From Bacteroidota bacterium (GTDB taxonomy: Bacteria > Bacteroidota > Ignavibacteria > UBA10030 > SZUA-254): 64,000 nt of DNA. This document shows, piece by piece, positions 26,890 to 36,209 of the stretch (positions within the stretch are counted from its first letter, which is position 1; each line of letters opens with the position of its first letter). Made by a program: the position numbers and the translations under genes. The notes under the pieces are model-generated. The model did no database searches and was not told where the DNA came from. It saw only the letters and a list, made by a program, of their open reading frames with translations. The stretch spans positions 109,725 to 173,724 of the forward strand of contig DATDFQ010000049.1 of assembly GCA_036522515.1 (NCBI GenBank). Direction: 5' to 3'.

Positions 26890-28704
26890 TCAAAAACGGA
26901 ATGGTTCGGTCTGGAGGGGCACGTCCGACATCAGGCGCGCCACGGGGTAGCTGTTCACCTGGGGATCCCAGTAAGGGGATCGTTGATAAAAGAAATTCAA
27001 ACGCGCCCCCGGGCTGTGGGCGAACGCGGTGTCTGCGGCCAGTCTCGTCTCAAATTCCTTCTTCAGGTTCGGATCCTTCGCGAGCATCTCCGAGGCGAGC
27101 GGTTCCATGACATAGTTTTCCGCGTATTCCTTCTGCTCAAAGATCGCGTCGAAGAATCCCCATGCGGCAAATGCGTCCGGGGCTTCCGGTTCGAGGGCGT
27201 TCAGCGCCACCCGCGCCGCACGCTGGTTGAGCCGGACAACCGCAGTTCCCGCGGGATAGGCTCTCCGCTCCTTCACGTTCTCGACGGAATAGGTCACGGG
27301 ATGGCGGCCCTCGAACGGAGCCTGCTGCCAGTGCGCGTGCGAAAAGCGGTACGTTTCGACCTCCACCTCGATGGGGACGGTCAATCTCTCGATCCGCACC
27401 CCGTGCATGTCGAGCCGGTCAAGCACCTCGGTCCATTGCTGCGGAATGAGATACGCCCGGGGCGGAACGACGGTTTTGGTGACGATCGAGCTGTCGAACC
27501 GGGGGATATCCGCCTCGAACGGCTCGTGTGTGTACCGGATCTTCTCTCCGCCCGAGATCGTGCTCTTTTCGTTCTTCTGCTTGTATCCGAGAAAGTGCAC
27601 CGTGGCGTTGGGCTTGTCGGCCATGCTGAATTGGAGGGGGTACGGTTGGCGGAAGCCCTCCTCCGCCTCGGAGTCTGCGCTCGAGACCGCGCGCCGGAGC
27701 TCGCGGTACTGCTGGCCCACGCGCTCGATGGTGGCTTCGAGCGCCGCTCGGGTGGCTTCGACCCGGGTCTTGTAATCCTTGAGCATGTGCGTCTCGATGA
27801 GGAGCCCGGGCCTGTTCTGCAACGGCGTGTACGACGTTGAAAATCGCGGGGGGGTCACGGATCCGAGAATTCCCAGCAACGGGTCCGTATCGTCCTTCAG
27901 GAAAATATACGGGATGACGGAAACCCCGGCGGAGGTGAGCTTCGACTCGAGAAATGGTATGTAGCCCCGGGTGATCCAGGCGCGGACGGGCGCCGCCACA
28001 TTCTCATGCGTCTCGATCGAATAGGTGAACACGTGCTGGAAATCGGCCCCGTCCGTCACGTGGCAGTCCACGAAAAAATCGGGCAACCAGGAGGTATAGA
28101 CCTTCAGCCACGCCCGCGTCTCCGGCGCATCGGCTTTGAGGTAGTCGCGGTTGAGGTTGAGATTTTGCGCGGTGACACGCCATCCCATCTCCTCGGGGCC
28201 GTTCTGATTGATCCGGTTGAAGGGTCCGAACCTCTCGTGGCCGTCGACGTTATAAACCGGTATCACGAGCAGGATCACATGGTCGAGGAGCGACGCTTTC
28301 GATTTTGTAATTGCCATGTCCCGCAGGAGCATCAGGCAGGCGTCCTTGCCGTCGATCTCGCCGGCATGAATGCCGTTCTGGATCATGACGACCGCTTTGC
28401 CGCTGCGGCGGGCGGATGCGGGATCGAACGCCCCGTCGCTCGACGCGATGACAAGCTGGAGGCTTCTTCCCTCGGGGGTCCGGCCGAAGCTGTCGACTCT
28501 GATCCATCCGGAGGCGGCCTGTAACCGTCTGCAGTACTCGATCGTCTCCGCATACCGGGGGGTCTTCTTGAAGCCGCTCAGTTCGTACGCGGTGAGCCAC
28601 TCTTGAGGAACCGCCTGGGAGGCGAGAGGCGCGCTCTGCACCAGCAGGACGAGAGAGATGAGAAGGCCGCGGAATGATTGGCGCAGAGGGCCGGCCGGGA
28701 TCAC
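26890..28704 (-). CDS. exported M14 family zinc carboxypeptidase
   Basis: A 604-residue exported peptidase. Zinc ligands are visible in IHAGEIDG (HxxE) and in the later VDCHVTDG (His). [16 protein letters not shown] holds the substrate-binding Asn-Arg of the M14 family. The C-terminal third has no family I recognise. The open frame continues to 28791, but that part overlaps a small membrane-protein gene. The GTG at 28704 follows that gene's stop by seven bases and gives a good signal peptide ([19 protein letters not shown]). It precedes the S9 peptidase by a 36-base gap. Confidence 0.87.
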   Translation of the reverse strand: MIPAGPLRQSFRGLLISLVLLVQSAPLASQAVPQEWLTAYELSGFKKTPRYAETIEYCRRLQAASGWIRVDSFGRTPEGRSLQLVIASSDGAFDPASARRSGKAVVMIQNGIHAGEIDGKDACLMLLRDMAITKSKASLLDHVILLVIPVYNVDGHERFGPFNRINQNGPEEMGWRVTAQNLNLNRDYLKADAPETRAWLKVYTSWLPDFFVDCHVTDGADFQHVFTYSIETHENVAAPVRAWITRGYIPFLESKLTSAGVSVIPYIFLKDDTDPLLGILGSVTPPRFSTSYTPLQNRPGLLIETHMLKDYKTRVEATRAALEATIERVGQQYRELRRAVSSADSEAEEGFRQPYPLQFSMADKPNATVHFLGYKQKNEKSTISGGEKIRYTHEPFEADIPRFDSSIVTKTVVPPRAYLIPQQWTEVLDRLDMHGVRIERLTVPIEVEVETYRFSHAHWQQAPFEGRHPVTYSVENVKERRAYPAGTAVVRLNQRAARVALNALEPEAPDAFAAWGFFDAIFEQKEYAENYVMEPLASEMLAKDPNLKKEFETRLAADTAFAHSPGARLNFFYQRSPYWDPQVNSYPVARLMSDVPLQTEPFRF

Positions 28705-28711
28705 AGGGAGA

Positions 28712-28852
28712 TCATAGAAAGTGGACCGCGAGAACGATGAGGAGAGCCATAACGGCGACAAGGAAGCAAAATGCCACGACCTTCGAAGCAAACCAGAGAA
28801 TCTTGAACGGAAGCCAGACCGGGAGGGTGATAATCTTCAGAAATGTCATCAT
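28712..28852 (-). CDS. 46-residue single-pass or hairpin membrane protein
   Basis: An ATG at 28852 (a second at 28849) opens a 46-codon frame ending TGA at 28712. The peptide is very hydrophobic ([17 protein letters not shown], then [19 protein letters not shown]), with two hydrophobic stretches and Lys at the turns. It begins seven bases after the pspC stop and ends seven bases before the M14 start, so it fits the operon spacing exactly. It could be a partner of the PspC protein. The ribosome site is weak. Function unknown. Confidence 0.6.
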   Translation of the reverse strand: MMTFLKIITLPVWLPFKILWFASKVVAFCFLVAVMALLIVLAVHFL

Positions 28853-28859
28853 CAGGGAG

Positions 28860-29078
28860 TCACGCTCCGGGGCGGCTCTCCGCCTGTTCCTGCTTGCGCG
28901 GAGGTACGATCCACCAGGCGATGATGTACGCGAGCACGAACGGGATTATTCCGGTCACCACCCCGGCGATCACCGCGATCAGGCGGATGATCGTCGGATC
29001 GGTGTCGGTCATCTCGCCGATCCCGCCGCAAATCCCGGCGAGTTTCTTGTTCGTATCCGAACGGTACAGGCGCTTCAT
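28860..29078 (-). CDS. PspC domain membrane protein
   Basis: A 72-residue protein that is essentially one PspC domain. [19 protein letters not shown] is the signature, followed by [34 protein letters not shown] with two membrane segments and a charged tail. PspC proteins take part in envelope-stress (phage-shock) sensing in some bacteria, but single-domain forms like this are widespread and uncharacterised. It has its own promoter, and the leader of about 17 bases has no Shine-Dalgarno sequence. Confidence 0.85.
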   Translation of the reverse strand: MKRLYRSDTNKKLAGICGGIGEMTDTDPTIIRLIAVIAGVVTGIIPFVLAYIIAWWIVPPRKQEQAESRPGA

Positions 29079-29101
29079 GGGGGAGGAAATATGAGCGGAT
29101 C

Positions 29102-29130
29102 AATATACGAACATCCCCCCGGATATTCAA
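29102..29130 (-). promoter_or_regulatory. promoter of pspC and the peptidase operon
   Basis: TTGAAT (29130-29125), 17-base spacer, TATATT (29107-29102) on the minus strand, 24 bases upstream of the pspC ATG. It lies in the 117-base divergent gap with ackA. Confidence 0.7.
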
Positions 29131-29195
29131 ATCCGCCCCCGCAGCTCTCCCTCCCGGTTCTCCCACGGAAAAGGGAAAATTCGTATCTTCCCGCT

Positions 29196-30443
29196 ATGAA
29201 CATACTTGTCCTCAATTGCGGCTCTTCTTCGGTGAAGTTCCAGGTCATTCAGACCGACCTCGAATCGATCGAGCGGGGCACCGACCGGCGGCTCGCGGGC
29301 GGGTCCGTCGAGCGGGTCGGAAGCCAGTCGCTCATCACGCTCGAGTCAGAAGGGCATCCCAAACTGAGGCAAACGGCCCCCCTGCGCGATCACCGGGCGG
29401 CCCTCGATTATGTGCTTCGCTGGGTCATCTCGCCGGCCTCCGCGATCGCCGATATCCATTCGCTCGCCGATCTGCACGCCGTCGGGCACCGCGTGGTCCA
29501 CGGCGGCGAACGGTTCACGATGTCCGTCCTGATCGACGAGGATGTGATGGGAAAGATCGAAGAGAGCATCGAGCTCGCCCCGCTGCATAACCCCGCAAAC
29601 CTCAAGGGTATTACCGCGGCGCGCGAGCTTCTCGGCCCGGGAATCCCCCAGGTGGCGATTTTCGACACCGCATTCCATTCAACGATGCCCGAATCGGCGT
29701 ATCTCTACGCGATTCCGTATCAGCTCTACCGGCGGCACCGGATCAGGCGGTACGGGTTCCACGGAACCTCGCACCGTTATGTCGCGTTCCGCTACCGCCA
29801 GCTCACCGTCCGGCAGCGGGAAGAAACAAACCTCGTCACGCTCCACCTCGGCAACGGCTGCTCGGCCTGCGCGATCAAGGGGGGCGAGTCCGTCGACACG
29901 TCGATGGGGCTCACACCCCTCGAGGGGCTGGTGATGGGCACGCGTTGCGGAGACCTCGACCCCTCCGTGCTCGAGTTCATCCACCACAAGGAGGGGATGT
30001 CGCTTTCGGAAATCGACACGATGCTCAACAAGCAGTCGGGGCTCCTGGGCGTTTCGGGATTGACGAACGACATGCGCGAGCTTCTCGACGAGGAGCGCGA
30101 AAAAAAGGATCGCCGTGCGAGACTGGCGATCGAGATGTTCTGCGCGAGGGTCAAGAAATATATCGGCGCTTACCTGGCCGGGATGAACGGCGCGGATGCG
30201 ATCATCTTTACGGGAGGGATCGGTGAAAACAGCCCCGCGATCCGGGAGCGGATCTGTGCGGGGCTCTCATGGCTGGGGGTGGAGCTCGACCATCAGAAGA
30301 ATTCGACGATGACGAACGGGAAAGAGGGGGAGATCACCTCGCCGGGCGCCCGGCTCAAAGCGTTCGTCATACCCACGAACGAGGAACTCCTGATCGCCAG
30401 GGATACGCTCCGGACCGTAGAGGGCGCGCCCAAGCGCTGGTAA
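29196..30443 (+). CDS. ackA: acetate kinase
   Basis: Makes ATP from acetyl phosphate, or the reverse. The 415-residue protein starts [17 protein letters not shown], the first acetokinase signature; the second, [14 protein letters not shown], is in the middle. [22 protein letters not shown] and [11 protein letters not shown] mark the ASKHA nucleotide site. The open frame extends upstream to 28674 but crosses the pspC promoter and other genes, so the ATG at 29196 is taken. No pta gene lies beside it. It is one of only three plus-strand genes in the window. Confidence 0.97.
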   Translation: MNILVLNCGSSSVKFQVIQTDLESIERGTDRRLAGGSVERVGSQSLITLESEGHPKLRQTAPLRDHRAALDYVLRWVISPASAIADIHSLADLHAVGHRVVHGGERFTMSVLIDEDVMGKIEESIELAPLHNPANLKGITAARELLGPGIPQVAIFDTAFHSTMPESAYLYAIPYQLYRRHRIRRYGFHGTSHRYVAFRYRQLTVRQREETNLVTLHLGNGCSACAIKGGESVDTSMGLTPLEGLVMGTRCGDLDPSVLEFIHHKEGMSLSEIDTMLNKQSGLLGVSGLTNDMRELLDEEREKKDRRARLAIEMFCARVKKYIGAYLAGMNGADAIIFTGGIGENSPAIRERICAGLSWLGVELDHQKNSTMTNGKEGEITSPGARLKAFVIPTNEELLIARDTLRTVEGAPKRW

Positions 30444-30457
30444 GAACCCAGCGGGAA

Positions 30458-31189
30458 TCAGACGGTGAGAGTCTCCTTGATTCCGGCGGACTCCTGAATA
30501 CGGCGCACTTCGGATTTCCGCAGGTACCTCCACTCCCCCCGCTTCAGCCCCTCATAGGTAATGCCCCCGTACCCCACCCGGTCCAGTTTTTCAATCTGGT
30601 AACCGAGCGCCTCGAACATCCTGTGGACCTGCCTGTTCTTTCCCTCATGGATGATGATGCCCACGACCATGTTCTTGCTCTTTGGAAGAACGTGCAATTC
30701 CGCGGGAGCGGTTTTCCCTTCGGAGAGGCGAATCCCCTCCGCAAGCCGCCGGATGTGCTCGGGCTTGACCGGCTCGGTGAGTGTCACTTTGTACGCCTTG
30801 TCCACGAGGTTTTTGGGGTGCATCAGGGCGTTTGCAAATTCCCCGTCGTTCGTCAGAATGAGAACCCCGGTGGTATTCCGATCGAGCCGCCCGACGGGGA
30901 AGACCCTCTCCTTCGTCCGAACGTACTTCAAGACCGTGGGCCTGTCCCGCTCGTCACTCATCGTGGTAATGCAATCCCTGGGTTTGTTGAGCACCACGTA
31001 GACAGGTTCGTCGAGAATCAACACCTGTTTCCCGTCGGCGAACACCTGGTCCTTGCCGGGGTCGATCTTGAGGCCCAGGACCGTCGCGACGGTTCCGTTC
31101 ACCGAGACCCTCCCTTCGGTGATCATCTGATCCGCCTTGCGGCGCGAGACGATTCCGGCGGCGGAGAGATATTTATTGAGGCGCATCAT
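30458..31189 (-). CDS. rluB: rRNA pseudouridine synthase, RluB/RsuA family
   Basis: Converts a specific rRNA uridine to pseudouridine, in RluB the U2605 region of 23S rRNA. The 243-residue protein has an N-terminal S4 RNA-binding domain (RLNKYLSAAGIVSRRKAD) and the catalytic domain with FPVGRLDRNTTG, whose Asp is the catalytic residue, and IHEGKNRQVHRM. A second family member lies at 47377-48108. Placement after scpA-scpB is the usual scpA-scpB-rluB order, and that supports RluB here. Target site is inferred from family. Confidence 0.9.
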   Translation of the reverse strand: MMRLNKYLSAAGIVSRRKADQMITEGRVSVNGTVATVLGLKIDPGKDQVFADGKQVLILDEPVYVVLNKPRDCITTMSDERDRPTVLKYVRTKERVFPVGRLDRNTTGVLILTNDGEFANALMHPKNLVDKAYKVTLTEPVKPEHIRRLAEGIRLSEGKTAPAELHVLPKSKNMVVGIIIHEGKNRQVHRMFEALGYQIEKLDRVGYGGITYEGLKRGEWRYLRKSEVRRIQESAGIKETLTV

Positions 31190-31281
31190 GACCGGAGCTC
31201 AGCGTGAGAGATGATCGGGTGGGCCAACCTGGAAGAAGGGGAAAGCGGGCAACCGGCGCGTCCGCGCGAGGGACGGGCGTT

Positions 31282-32025
31282 TCAGGGAGAAAGATTCTGA
31301 TCGGCCGGGGGCGGCTGACCTTCGGCGCCCGGATCGGGTGGGATTTCCTGGAGCTCCCCGTTTTCCCCGACGACGGTTTTTCCGAGCTGTTCCTCGATTT
31401 CTTCTTCGGTCTTCCCCATCCGCTTCAGGAGTTCGCGTTCCATCTCGAAGCCCTGGTCCGCCATTATTTCCTCGATCTCGCGGGGCTTCGGCAATTCGGA
31501 CAAGTCGTTGAGTCCGAAGTGCTTCAGGAAATCCGAAGTCGTGCCGTAGAGAAGGGGGCGGCCCGCCGTGGCGGCGCGCCCGACGATCGTGATCAGACCG
31601 CGCTCCATCAGGCGCTGGATCGCATAGTCCGCATTGACGCCCCGGATCGCCTCGATCTCGGGTTTTGTGACGGGCTGCTTGTAGGCGATCACCGACATCG
31701 TCTCCAGCGTCGCCTGGGAGAGCTTCCGCTTCGCCTTCTCCTTCACCATGCGGCCGAGCCAATCGGCAAACTCGGGCATCGTCGCGAACTGGTAGCCGCC
31801 CGCAACCTGGATGATGCGGAAGGCGCGTCCGGCGCGGACGTACTCCGAGTTGAGGTCTCGGACGACCGACAGCACCTCATCCTCCTTCATCCGCAAACGG
31901 GGGCCCGCCTGGTCCGGAGCGCCGAGGATCTCAATAATCTGCCGGGCCGTCAGCGGTTCATCCGACGCGAAAATAAGGGCTTCGACAATATGCCGCCTGC
32001 TCTCGGGGGCCTGGGTCTGTTCCAT
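31282..32025 (-). CDS. scpB: segregation and condensation protein B
   Basis: Kleisin-interacting subunit of the SMC-ScpAB condensin. The 247-residue protein has two winged-helix domains: HIVEALIFASDEPLTARQI starts the first, and LSQATLETMSVIAYKQPVTK with YAIQRLMERGLI the second. A disordered acidic/Pro-rich tail (about 215-247) follows. The start overlaps the scpA stop in TGATG, so the two are translated together in a fixed ratio. Confidence 0.95.
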   Translation of the reverse strand: MEQTQAPESRRHIVEALIFASDEPLTARQIIEILGAPDQAGPRLRMKEDEVLSVVRDLNSEYVRAGRAFRIIQVAGGYQFATMPEFADWLGRMVKEKAKRKLSQATLETMSVIAYKQPVTKPEIEAIRGVNADYAIQRLMERGLITIVGRAATAGRPLLYGTTSDFLKHFGLNDLSELPKPREIEEIMADQGFEMERELLKRMGKTEEEIEEQLGKTVVGENGELQEIPPDPGAEGQPPPADQNLSP

Positions 32026-32750
32026 CAGCGTGCCTGCGTCTCCACTCTCGAGATGATGAAATCGTCTTCGTAGTTCGCCGGGGCGAGCTCGATCAACCGG
32101 TTCTTGACCATTTCCAGCATCGCCATGATCGTCACGATGATCCTGAGCTTTTCAGTCATGTGCTGGACGAGCTCGAAGAAGGTGACCTGTTCGCGGATGC
32201 GGAACACGTCCGCGATGTAGCTCATCTGCTCGTCGATCGTCACGTTGAATAATTCAACATCATGATAAACCTTTTTGGGAGCAGTGTCAAGGACTTTCTT
32301 GAACGCCGCTATCAGGTTGAACATCGTGATGCTCTTCAAACTCTCCTCCTGGTCCTCGAGCGCGACATGCCGGGGATCGGAATGGAATCCCTGGCGGTAA
32401 TACAATTTCACCGATTCGCTCTCGAGGGTTGAAAGGACGGCGCTGGCTTCCTTGAAGCGCTTGTATTCGAGGAGCCTCCGGACGAGCTCGGCGCGCGGAT
32501 CAACTTCGTCCTCCTCGCCGGGGAGGCTCGGGAGGAGCATCCTCACCTTGATCTGCATCAGCTCCGCGGCCATCACGATGAAATCACCCGCCACTTCAAG
32601 GTCGAGGACCTGCATGTAATGGAGGTATTCGAGAAACTCCTTGGTGATCCTGGAGATGGGAATGTCGTAGATGTCCAGCTCATCCCGCTTGATGAAAAAG
32701 AGGAGGAGGTCCAGCGGCCCTTCGAATTCCTGTAGTTTTACCCTATACAT
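32025..32750 (-). CDS. scpA: segregation and condensation protein A (kleisin)
   Basis: Kleisin that bridges SMC heads in bacterial condensin. The 241-residue protein begins with the typical FEGPLDLLLFFIKRDELDIYD and continues ITKEFLEYLHYMQVLDLEVAGDF; the C-terminal winged helix (TFFELVQHMTEKLRIIVTIMAMLEM) binds SMC. It heads the scpA-scpB-rluB unit. No clear -35/-10 promoter was found in the 189-base upstream gap, which is partly filled by a palindromic repeat. Confidence 0.95.
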   Translation of the reverse strand: MYRVKLQEFEGPLDLLLFFIKRDELDIYDIPISRITKEFLEYLHYMQVLDLEVAGDFIVMAAELMQIKVRMLLPSLPGEEDEVDPRAELVRRLLEYKRFKEASAVLSTLESESVKLYYRQGFHSDPRHVALEDQEESLKSITMFNLIAAFKKVLDTAPKKVYHDVELFNVTIDEQMSYIADVFRIREQVTFFELVQHMTEKLRIIVTIMAMLEMVKNRLIELAPANYEDDFIISRVETQAR

Positions 32751-32820
32751 GCGTATCTCAAGGTAAAAAATTCCCTCTCAAAAAACCAATACGGCAGGGT
32801 TTCGGAAGCGAATCATTGTT

Positions 32821-32921
32821 CTCGTTCCGCCGCTCTGCGGCGGAATGCATAGCGGGGCGCTCCGCGCCCCCGGCCGCGGAGCGGCCGTATAACCCGTTCC
32901 CGCGCAGAGCGTGGGAACGAG
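32821..32921. repeat. composite palindromic repeat, family B copy 1
   Basis: A 101-base element bounded by inverted CTCGTTCC and GGAACGAG ends. Inside are consecutive GC-rich palindromes with short loops (CCGCCGCTCTGCGGCGG, GGGGCGCTCCGCGCCCC, GGCCGCGGAGCGGCC). It lies between scpA and trpS. A related, shorter copy is at 60421-60478. Confidence 0.8.
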
Positions 32922-32938
32922 GCGCGTACAAGGAAACA

Positions 32939-33919
32939 CTACCCGAGCTTCATTGCCGCGCGGGTTTCTTCCATCGTCTGCACGGCAACCTTTTTCGCGC
33001 GCGCTTCCCCGTCATGGAGAATCTCCCCCACCTCGTCCATATGCGCCTCGTAGTACGCCCTCCGCTCCCGCAGGGGGGCCAGGGCTTCGATGATGTGATT
33101 GGAGGCGTTCGCCTTGCAATCGACGCAGCCCAGCGCCCCGCTCCGGCACCCGGAGGCGATCTCGGGAACTTCCGCCTGGCTGTACTTCTGGTGGTAGGAG
33201 TAGACGAGACAGACTTCGGGCCTGCCGGGATCCCCTTTGCGGACTTTCAGCGGGTCCGTCACGGCCTTCTTCATTTTTTTCGCGATCTCCGCGGGCGGAT
33301 CGGAAAGGAGAATCGTATTGCCGAGCGACTTGCTCATTCGCCTGCCGTCGAGGCCCGGGAGGCGGGCGAATTTCGTGATCCTCCCCTCCGGTTCGGGGAA
33401 GACCGCTCCATACTGCGCGTTGAACCGGCGGGCGATCTCTCTCGTGATCTCGAGGTGCGGGAGCTGATCTTCGCCGACGGGCACAAGATCCCCCTTGTAG
33501 AGGAGAATGTCCGCCGCCTGCAGGACCGGGTAGCCGAGATGTCCGTAGCTGACGCTCTCGATGTCAAGGTCGCGCACCTGTTCCTTGACCGTCGGGTTCC
33601 GCTCCAGCCGCGCCGCGGTGATGAGCATCGAGAAGAGCAGATGGAGCTCTGTGTGTTCCTTGATCTGCGACTGCCGGAACATCGGGCTCTTCTTCGGGTC
33701 GATCCCGGCAGAGAGCCAGTCGATGAGCATGTCGATGGAATTCTGATAGAGGAGGGACGTGTCGAGGCTGGTCGTCAGGGCGTGGTAATCGGCGATCAGG
33801 TGGTAATTTTCGTACTCACCCTGAAGGCTCACCCAGTTTTCCAGCGCGCCGGCAAGATGGCCGAGATGCAGCTTGCCTGTCGGGCGCATGCCGCTTAGAA
33901 TTCGCTTCCTGGCCGGCAA
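32939..33919 (-). CDS. trpS: tryptophanyl-tRNA synthetase
   Basis: Charges tRNA-Trp. The 326-residue class I enzyme has the HIGH-equivalent HLGH near residues 18-21 and the KMSKS-equivalent RRMSKSLGNTI. DRLLLSM-region features (NSIDMLIDWLSAGIDPKKS) fit TrpRS. I take the TTG at 33919, preceded by AGGA, as start, because the RILSG strand before the HLGH loop is needed in this family; the ATG at 33889 would remove it. The Cys-rich insert (GCRSGALGCVDCKAN) is seen in TrpRS forms of this group. It lies 55 bases after the HNH gene, same strand. Confidence 0.95.
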   Translation of the reverse strand: MPARKRILSGMRPTGKLHLGHLAGALENWVSLQGEYENYHLIADYHALTTSLDTSLLYQNSIDMLIDWLSAGIDPKKSPMFRQSQIKEHTELHLLFSMLITAARLERNPTVKEQVRDLDIESVSYGHLGYPVLQAADILLYKGDLVPVGEDQLPHLEITREIARRFNAQYGAVFPEPEGRITKFARLPGLDGRRMSKSLGNTILLSDPPAEIAKKMKKAVTDPLKVRKGDPGRPEVCLVYSYHQKYSQAEVPEIASGCRSGALGCVDCKANASNHIIEALAPLRERRAYYEAHMDEVGEILHDGEARAKKVAVQTMEETRAAMKLG

Positions 33920-33974
33920 TACATTCCTGAGGTTGGTGCAAACCCGGCGGCTGGACGATCACCCATCCGGGGGG

Positions 33975-34478
33975 TTAGTTCATGAAGAGATAGGGTTTCC
34001 AGCGCTCGTCGACCGTGCCGACGAAATGCCGGATGAAGGTGACATGGTTCGGTTTCATCGGCTTCCGCAACAACTTCATATGAGCGTCCTCGAGCGTCCT
34101 GTTCCCCTTCCGGTTGTTGCAATCCACGCACGCGGTCACGAGGTTCTCCCAGGTGTCCTCCCCGAGCTTCGCTTTCGGGATGATGTGATCCACGGTGAGG
34201 GCGACGTCGTGGCATCCGCAGTACTGGCAGCGGTGCCCGTCGCGGCGCAGGATGTTCTTCCGGGAAAGAATGATTTTCTTGTACGGCACGTGAATATAGA
34301 CGCTCAGGCGGACGATGCTTGGAAACGGCAGGGACATGGAGATGGAGCGGATTCGACGCTCCTCATGCGCCTCTATGAGCTCCGCTTTCCCGAGAAAGAG
34401 AAGGATGATCGCCTTCTTGGCGTTGCATACGCTCATCGGCTCGTAGTTCTGATTGAGCACGAGAACCTTGCTGCTCAA
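33975..34478 (-). CDS. stand-alone HNH endonuclease family protein
   Basis: A 167-residue protein with a C-terminal HNH domain. It has zinc-knuckle CQYCG and CVDCNNRKG, and HIIP in LTVDHIIPKAKLGEDTWENLV carries the HNH His and Asn. The N-terminal half (VLVLNQNYEPMSVCNAKKA) is typical of a widespread chromosomal HNH family of unknown role, not of homing introns or restriction systems. The start is TTG at 34478; no ATG lies nearby upstream before a stop. It has its own promoter and a leader of about 90 bases, and probably reads into trpS. Confidence 0.85.
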   Translation of the reverse strand: MSSKVLVLNQNYEPMSVCNAKKAIILLFLGKAELIEAHEERRIRSISMSLPFPSIVRLSVYIHVPYKKIILSRKNILRRDGHRCQYCGCHDVALTVDHIIPKAKLGEDTWENLVTACVDCNNRKGNRTLEDAHMKLLRKPMKPNHVTFIRHFVGTVDERWKPYLFMN

Positions 34479-34576
34479 CTTTCCGTTTGTACCCGGTACG
34501 TAATGAGAACTGAAGGCTCGGATCCCTCCTTACGGCATGGCTTTATGGTTGTTGGCGGACATCACTACCTGCTAAA

Positions 34577-34605
34577 AATATAAAATAAAATCCGATAGTT
34601 GTCAA
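34577..34605 (-). promoter_or_regulatory. promoter of the HNH gene and trpS
   Basis: TTGACA (34605-34600), 17-base spacer, TATATT (34582-34577). One of the best consensus matches in the window. It would give a ~90-base leader. Confidence 0.8.
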
Positions 34606-34645
34606 CATTACGTTGTCAGGCGGATTGTCTCAAATTCCCCCTGGT

Positions 34646-34732
34646 TGTCATCCTGAGGGAGCGTAGCGACTGAAGGATCTGGCTTTTTGGCGCCCGAACG
34701 GACGGAGATCCTTCGCTGCGCTCAGGATGACA
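34646..34732. repeat. GTCATCCTGAG inverted repeat, family A copy 1
   Basis: An 87-base element with terminal inverted repeats TGTCATCCTGAG / CTCAGGATGACA and inner arms containing GAAGGATCT / AGATCCTTCG. It lies in the gap between the non-catalytic M16 gene and the HNH promoter. Copies 2 and 3 are at 62134 and 63733. Confidence 0.85.
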
Positions 34733-34750
34733 AAGCGAGACAGAACCCCT

Positions 34751-36202
34751 CTAGGGAAGCGGCTTCCCGTCCGGGTCGCACATGACGACGTCGCCCAGTT
34801 TCAGGGCCGTGACGCTTGCCTTGATCTTGGCGAGATCACCCACCACGACGACCGCCATACGGGAGGTGTCGAGGTATTCCTTCGCAACCCGCTGCACCCC
34901 TTCGAGGTTTACCCCTTCGATGTTCACCAGGTAATTGGTGTAGTAATCCTCGGGCAAGCCGTAGAGGACGATGTTCTGGAGCGCGCCGGCGATCTGCGCC
35001 GGGGTCTCAAAGGCCAGCGCGAAATTTCCGACCATCCCCTTTTTCGCGTACGCCAGCTCCTCCGGGCTCATCCCCTTTTCGCGCATGAGGTTGAGCTCCG
35101 CAAGGAATTCGATCAGCGAGCTGTCGGTCTTCTCCGTGACGATGCCGCCCTGCGCGACGAACGGTCCGACCCCTTTTTGAAACCTGAAGCTGGTGAAGGC
35201 GCCGTACGTATAGCCGTGCTTTTCGCGGAGGTTCAGATTCACCCGGCTGGTAAACTGGCCGCCCAGCATCCGGTTCATGACCGACACCGGGAAATAGTCG
35301 GGCGTGCTGCGGGCGAGCGCGGGATACCCGATGCGGACCTCCGACTGCGGGGCGCCGGGCTTGTCGACGAGGTAGACGCGCATCCGGTCCGGAGCCTTCG
35401 GAGCCGGGACCGAAAAGGAGGCGACTTCCGCCGGGGCCCAATTCGCAAAGTCTTCGTTCAGCTTCGGCACGATCATCGCGAGCGTGACGTCGCCCACGAC
35501 GATCAGCGTCGCGTTGTTCGGCCGGTAGTAGGTCGTGTAGAACTTCTGCAGGTCGGCGGTGGTCATCGCTTTTACCGACGACTCCGTTCCCGAGGCGTTG
35601 TGGCCGTAGGGATGCTCCGATCCGTAGAGCACGAACGAGAACGCGTTGTTGGCGATCGCGGGCGGCTGGTCGCGCTGCTGGATCAGGGAGGTGAGACGCT
35701 GCTTTTGCAGCCGGAGAAACTCCTTCCCCGGAAATGTCGGGTTCGCCACGACGTCGGTAAAGACCGAAAGCGCCTTGTCGAGGTGCTTCGTCAACGTGCT
35801 CAGGGTGACGAACGAGGCGTCCACTCCCGCATTGGTGTTGAACGACGCGCCGATCGCATCGATTTCCTCCGAGATCTGAAGGGTCGTCCGGGTCTTCGTT
35901 CCTTCGTCGAGCAGGTCGGCCGCCATCGAGGCGATCCCTGGCTGGCCCGCCGGATCGTGGTCGGCGCCCGCCTGTATGACGAGATTCATCGCGACCACCG
36001 GCAGCTCGTGCTGTTCGACGAGCCAGACCTTGAGGCCGTTCTTCAGCGTCGCTTTCTGAATCTCGGGGAGCTGGATCCTGGATGCGGGCCTTCCGGCGGG
36101 GCGTTTCGTCCGGTCGAGGTCCGTACGCGCGCCGGCGGGCGCGGCGGCCATCCCGGCCAGTAGAACTGCGAGCATGCTCATTCCAACGATAGAGTTCGTC
36201 AT
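34751..36202 (-). CDS. M16 peptidase-like subunit without the zinc motif
   Basis: A 483-residue exported M16 (insulinase/processing peptidase) fold protein. A signal peptide (MSMLAVLLAGMAAAPAGA) precedes two M16 halves. Where an active M16 has HxxEH, this protein reads GIASMAADLLDEG, so the zinc ligands are missing. YTYGAFTSF and similar C-half motifs are kept, as in the substrate-binding partner subunit. The start at ATG 36202 comes seven bases after the catalytic subunit gene; an upstream ATG at 36256 would run into that gene. The pair probably forms a heterodimer. Confidence 0.9.
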   Translation of the reverse strand: MTNSIVGMSMLAVLLAGMAAAPAGARTDLDRTKRPAGRPASRIQLPEIQKATLKNGLKVWLVEQHELPVVAMNLVIQAGADHDPAGQPGIASMAADLLDEGTKTRTTLQISEEIDAIGASFNTNAGVDASFVTLSTLTKHLDKALSVFTDVVANPTFPGKEFLRLQKQRLTSLIQQRDQPPAIANNAFSFVLYGSEHPYGHNASGTESSVKAMTTADLQKFYTTYYRPNNATLIVVGDVTLAMIVPKLNEDFANWAPAEVASFSVPAPKAPDRMRVYLVDKPGAPQSEVRIGYPALARSTPDYFPVSVMNRMLGGQFTSRVNLNLREKHGYTYGAFTSFRFQKGVGPFVAQGGIVTEKTDSSLIEFLAELNLMREKGMSPEELAYAKKGMVGNFALAFETPAQIAGALQNIVLYGLPEDYYTNYLVNIEGVNLEGVQRVAKEYLDTSRMAVVVVGDLAKIKASVTALKLGDVVMCDPDGKPLP

Positions 36203-36209
36203 GGTTTCC

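Noticed and set aside
24682..27840. 1052-codon open frame on the plus strand
   Set aside because: It runs antisense to the S9 and M14 peptidase genes. Its composition (Arg, Val, Asp-rich, repetitive) is what the reverse complement of GC-rich genes gives, and it has no domain.
33975..34478. Homing endonuclease or restriction enzyme
   Set aside because: The HNH protein is a widespread stand-alone chromosomal family; there is no methyltransferase, intron or intein at this site.
34646..34732. CRISPR-like repeat
   Set aside because: Only three scattered copies with inverted internal arms; no regular spacing, spacers or cas genes anywhere in the window.
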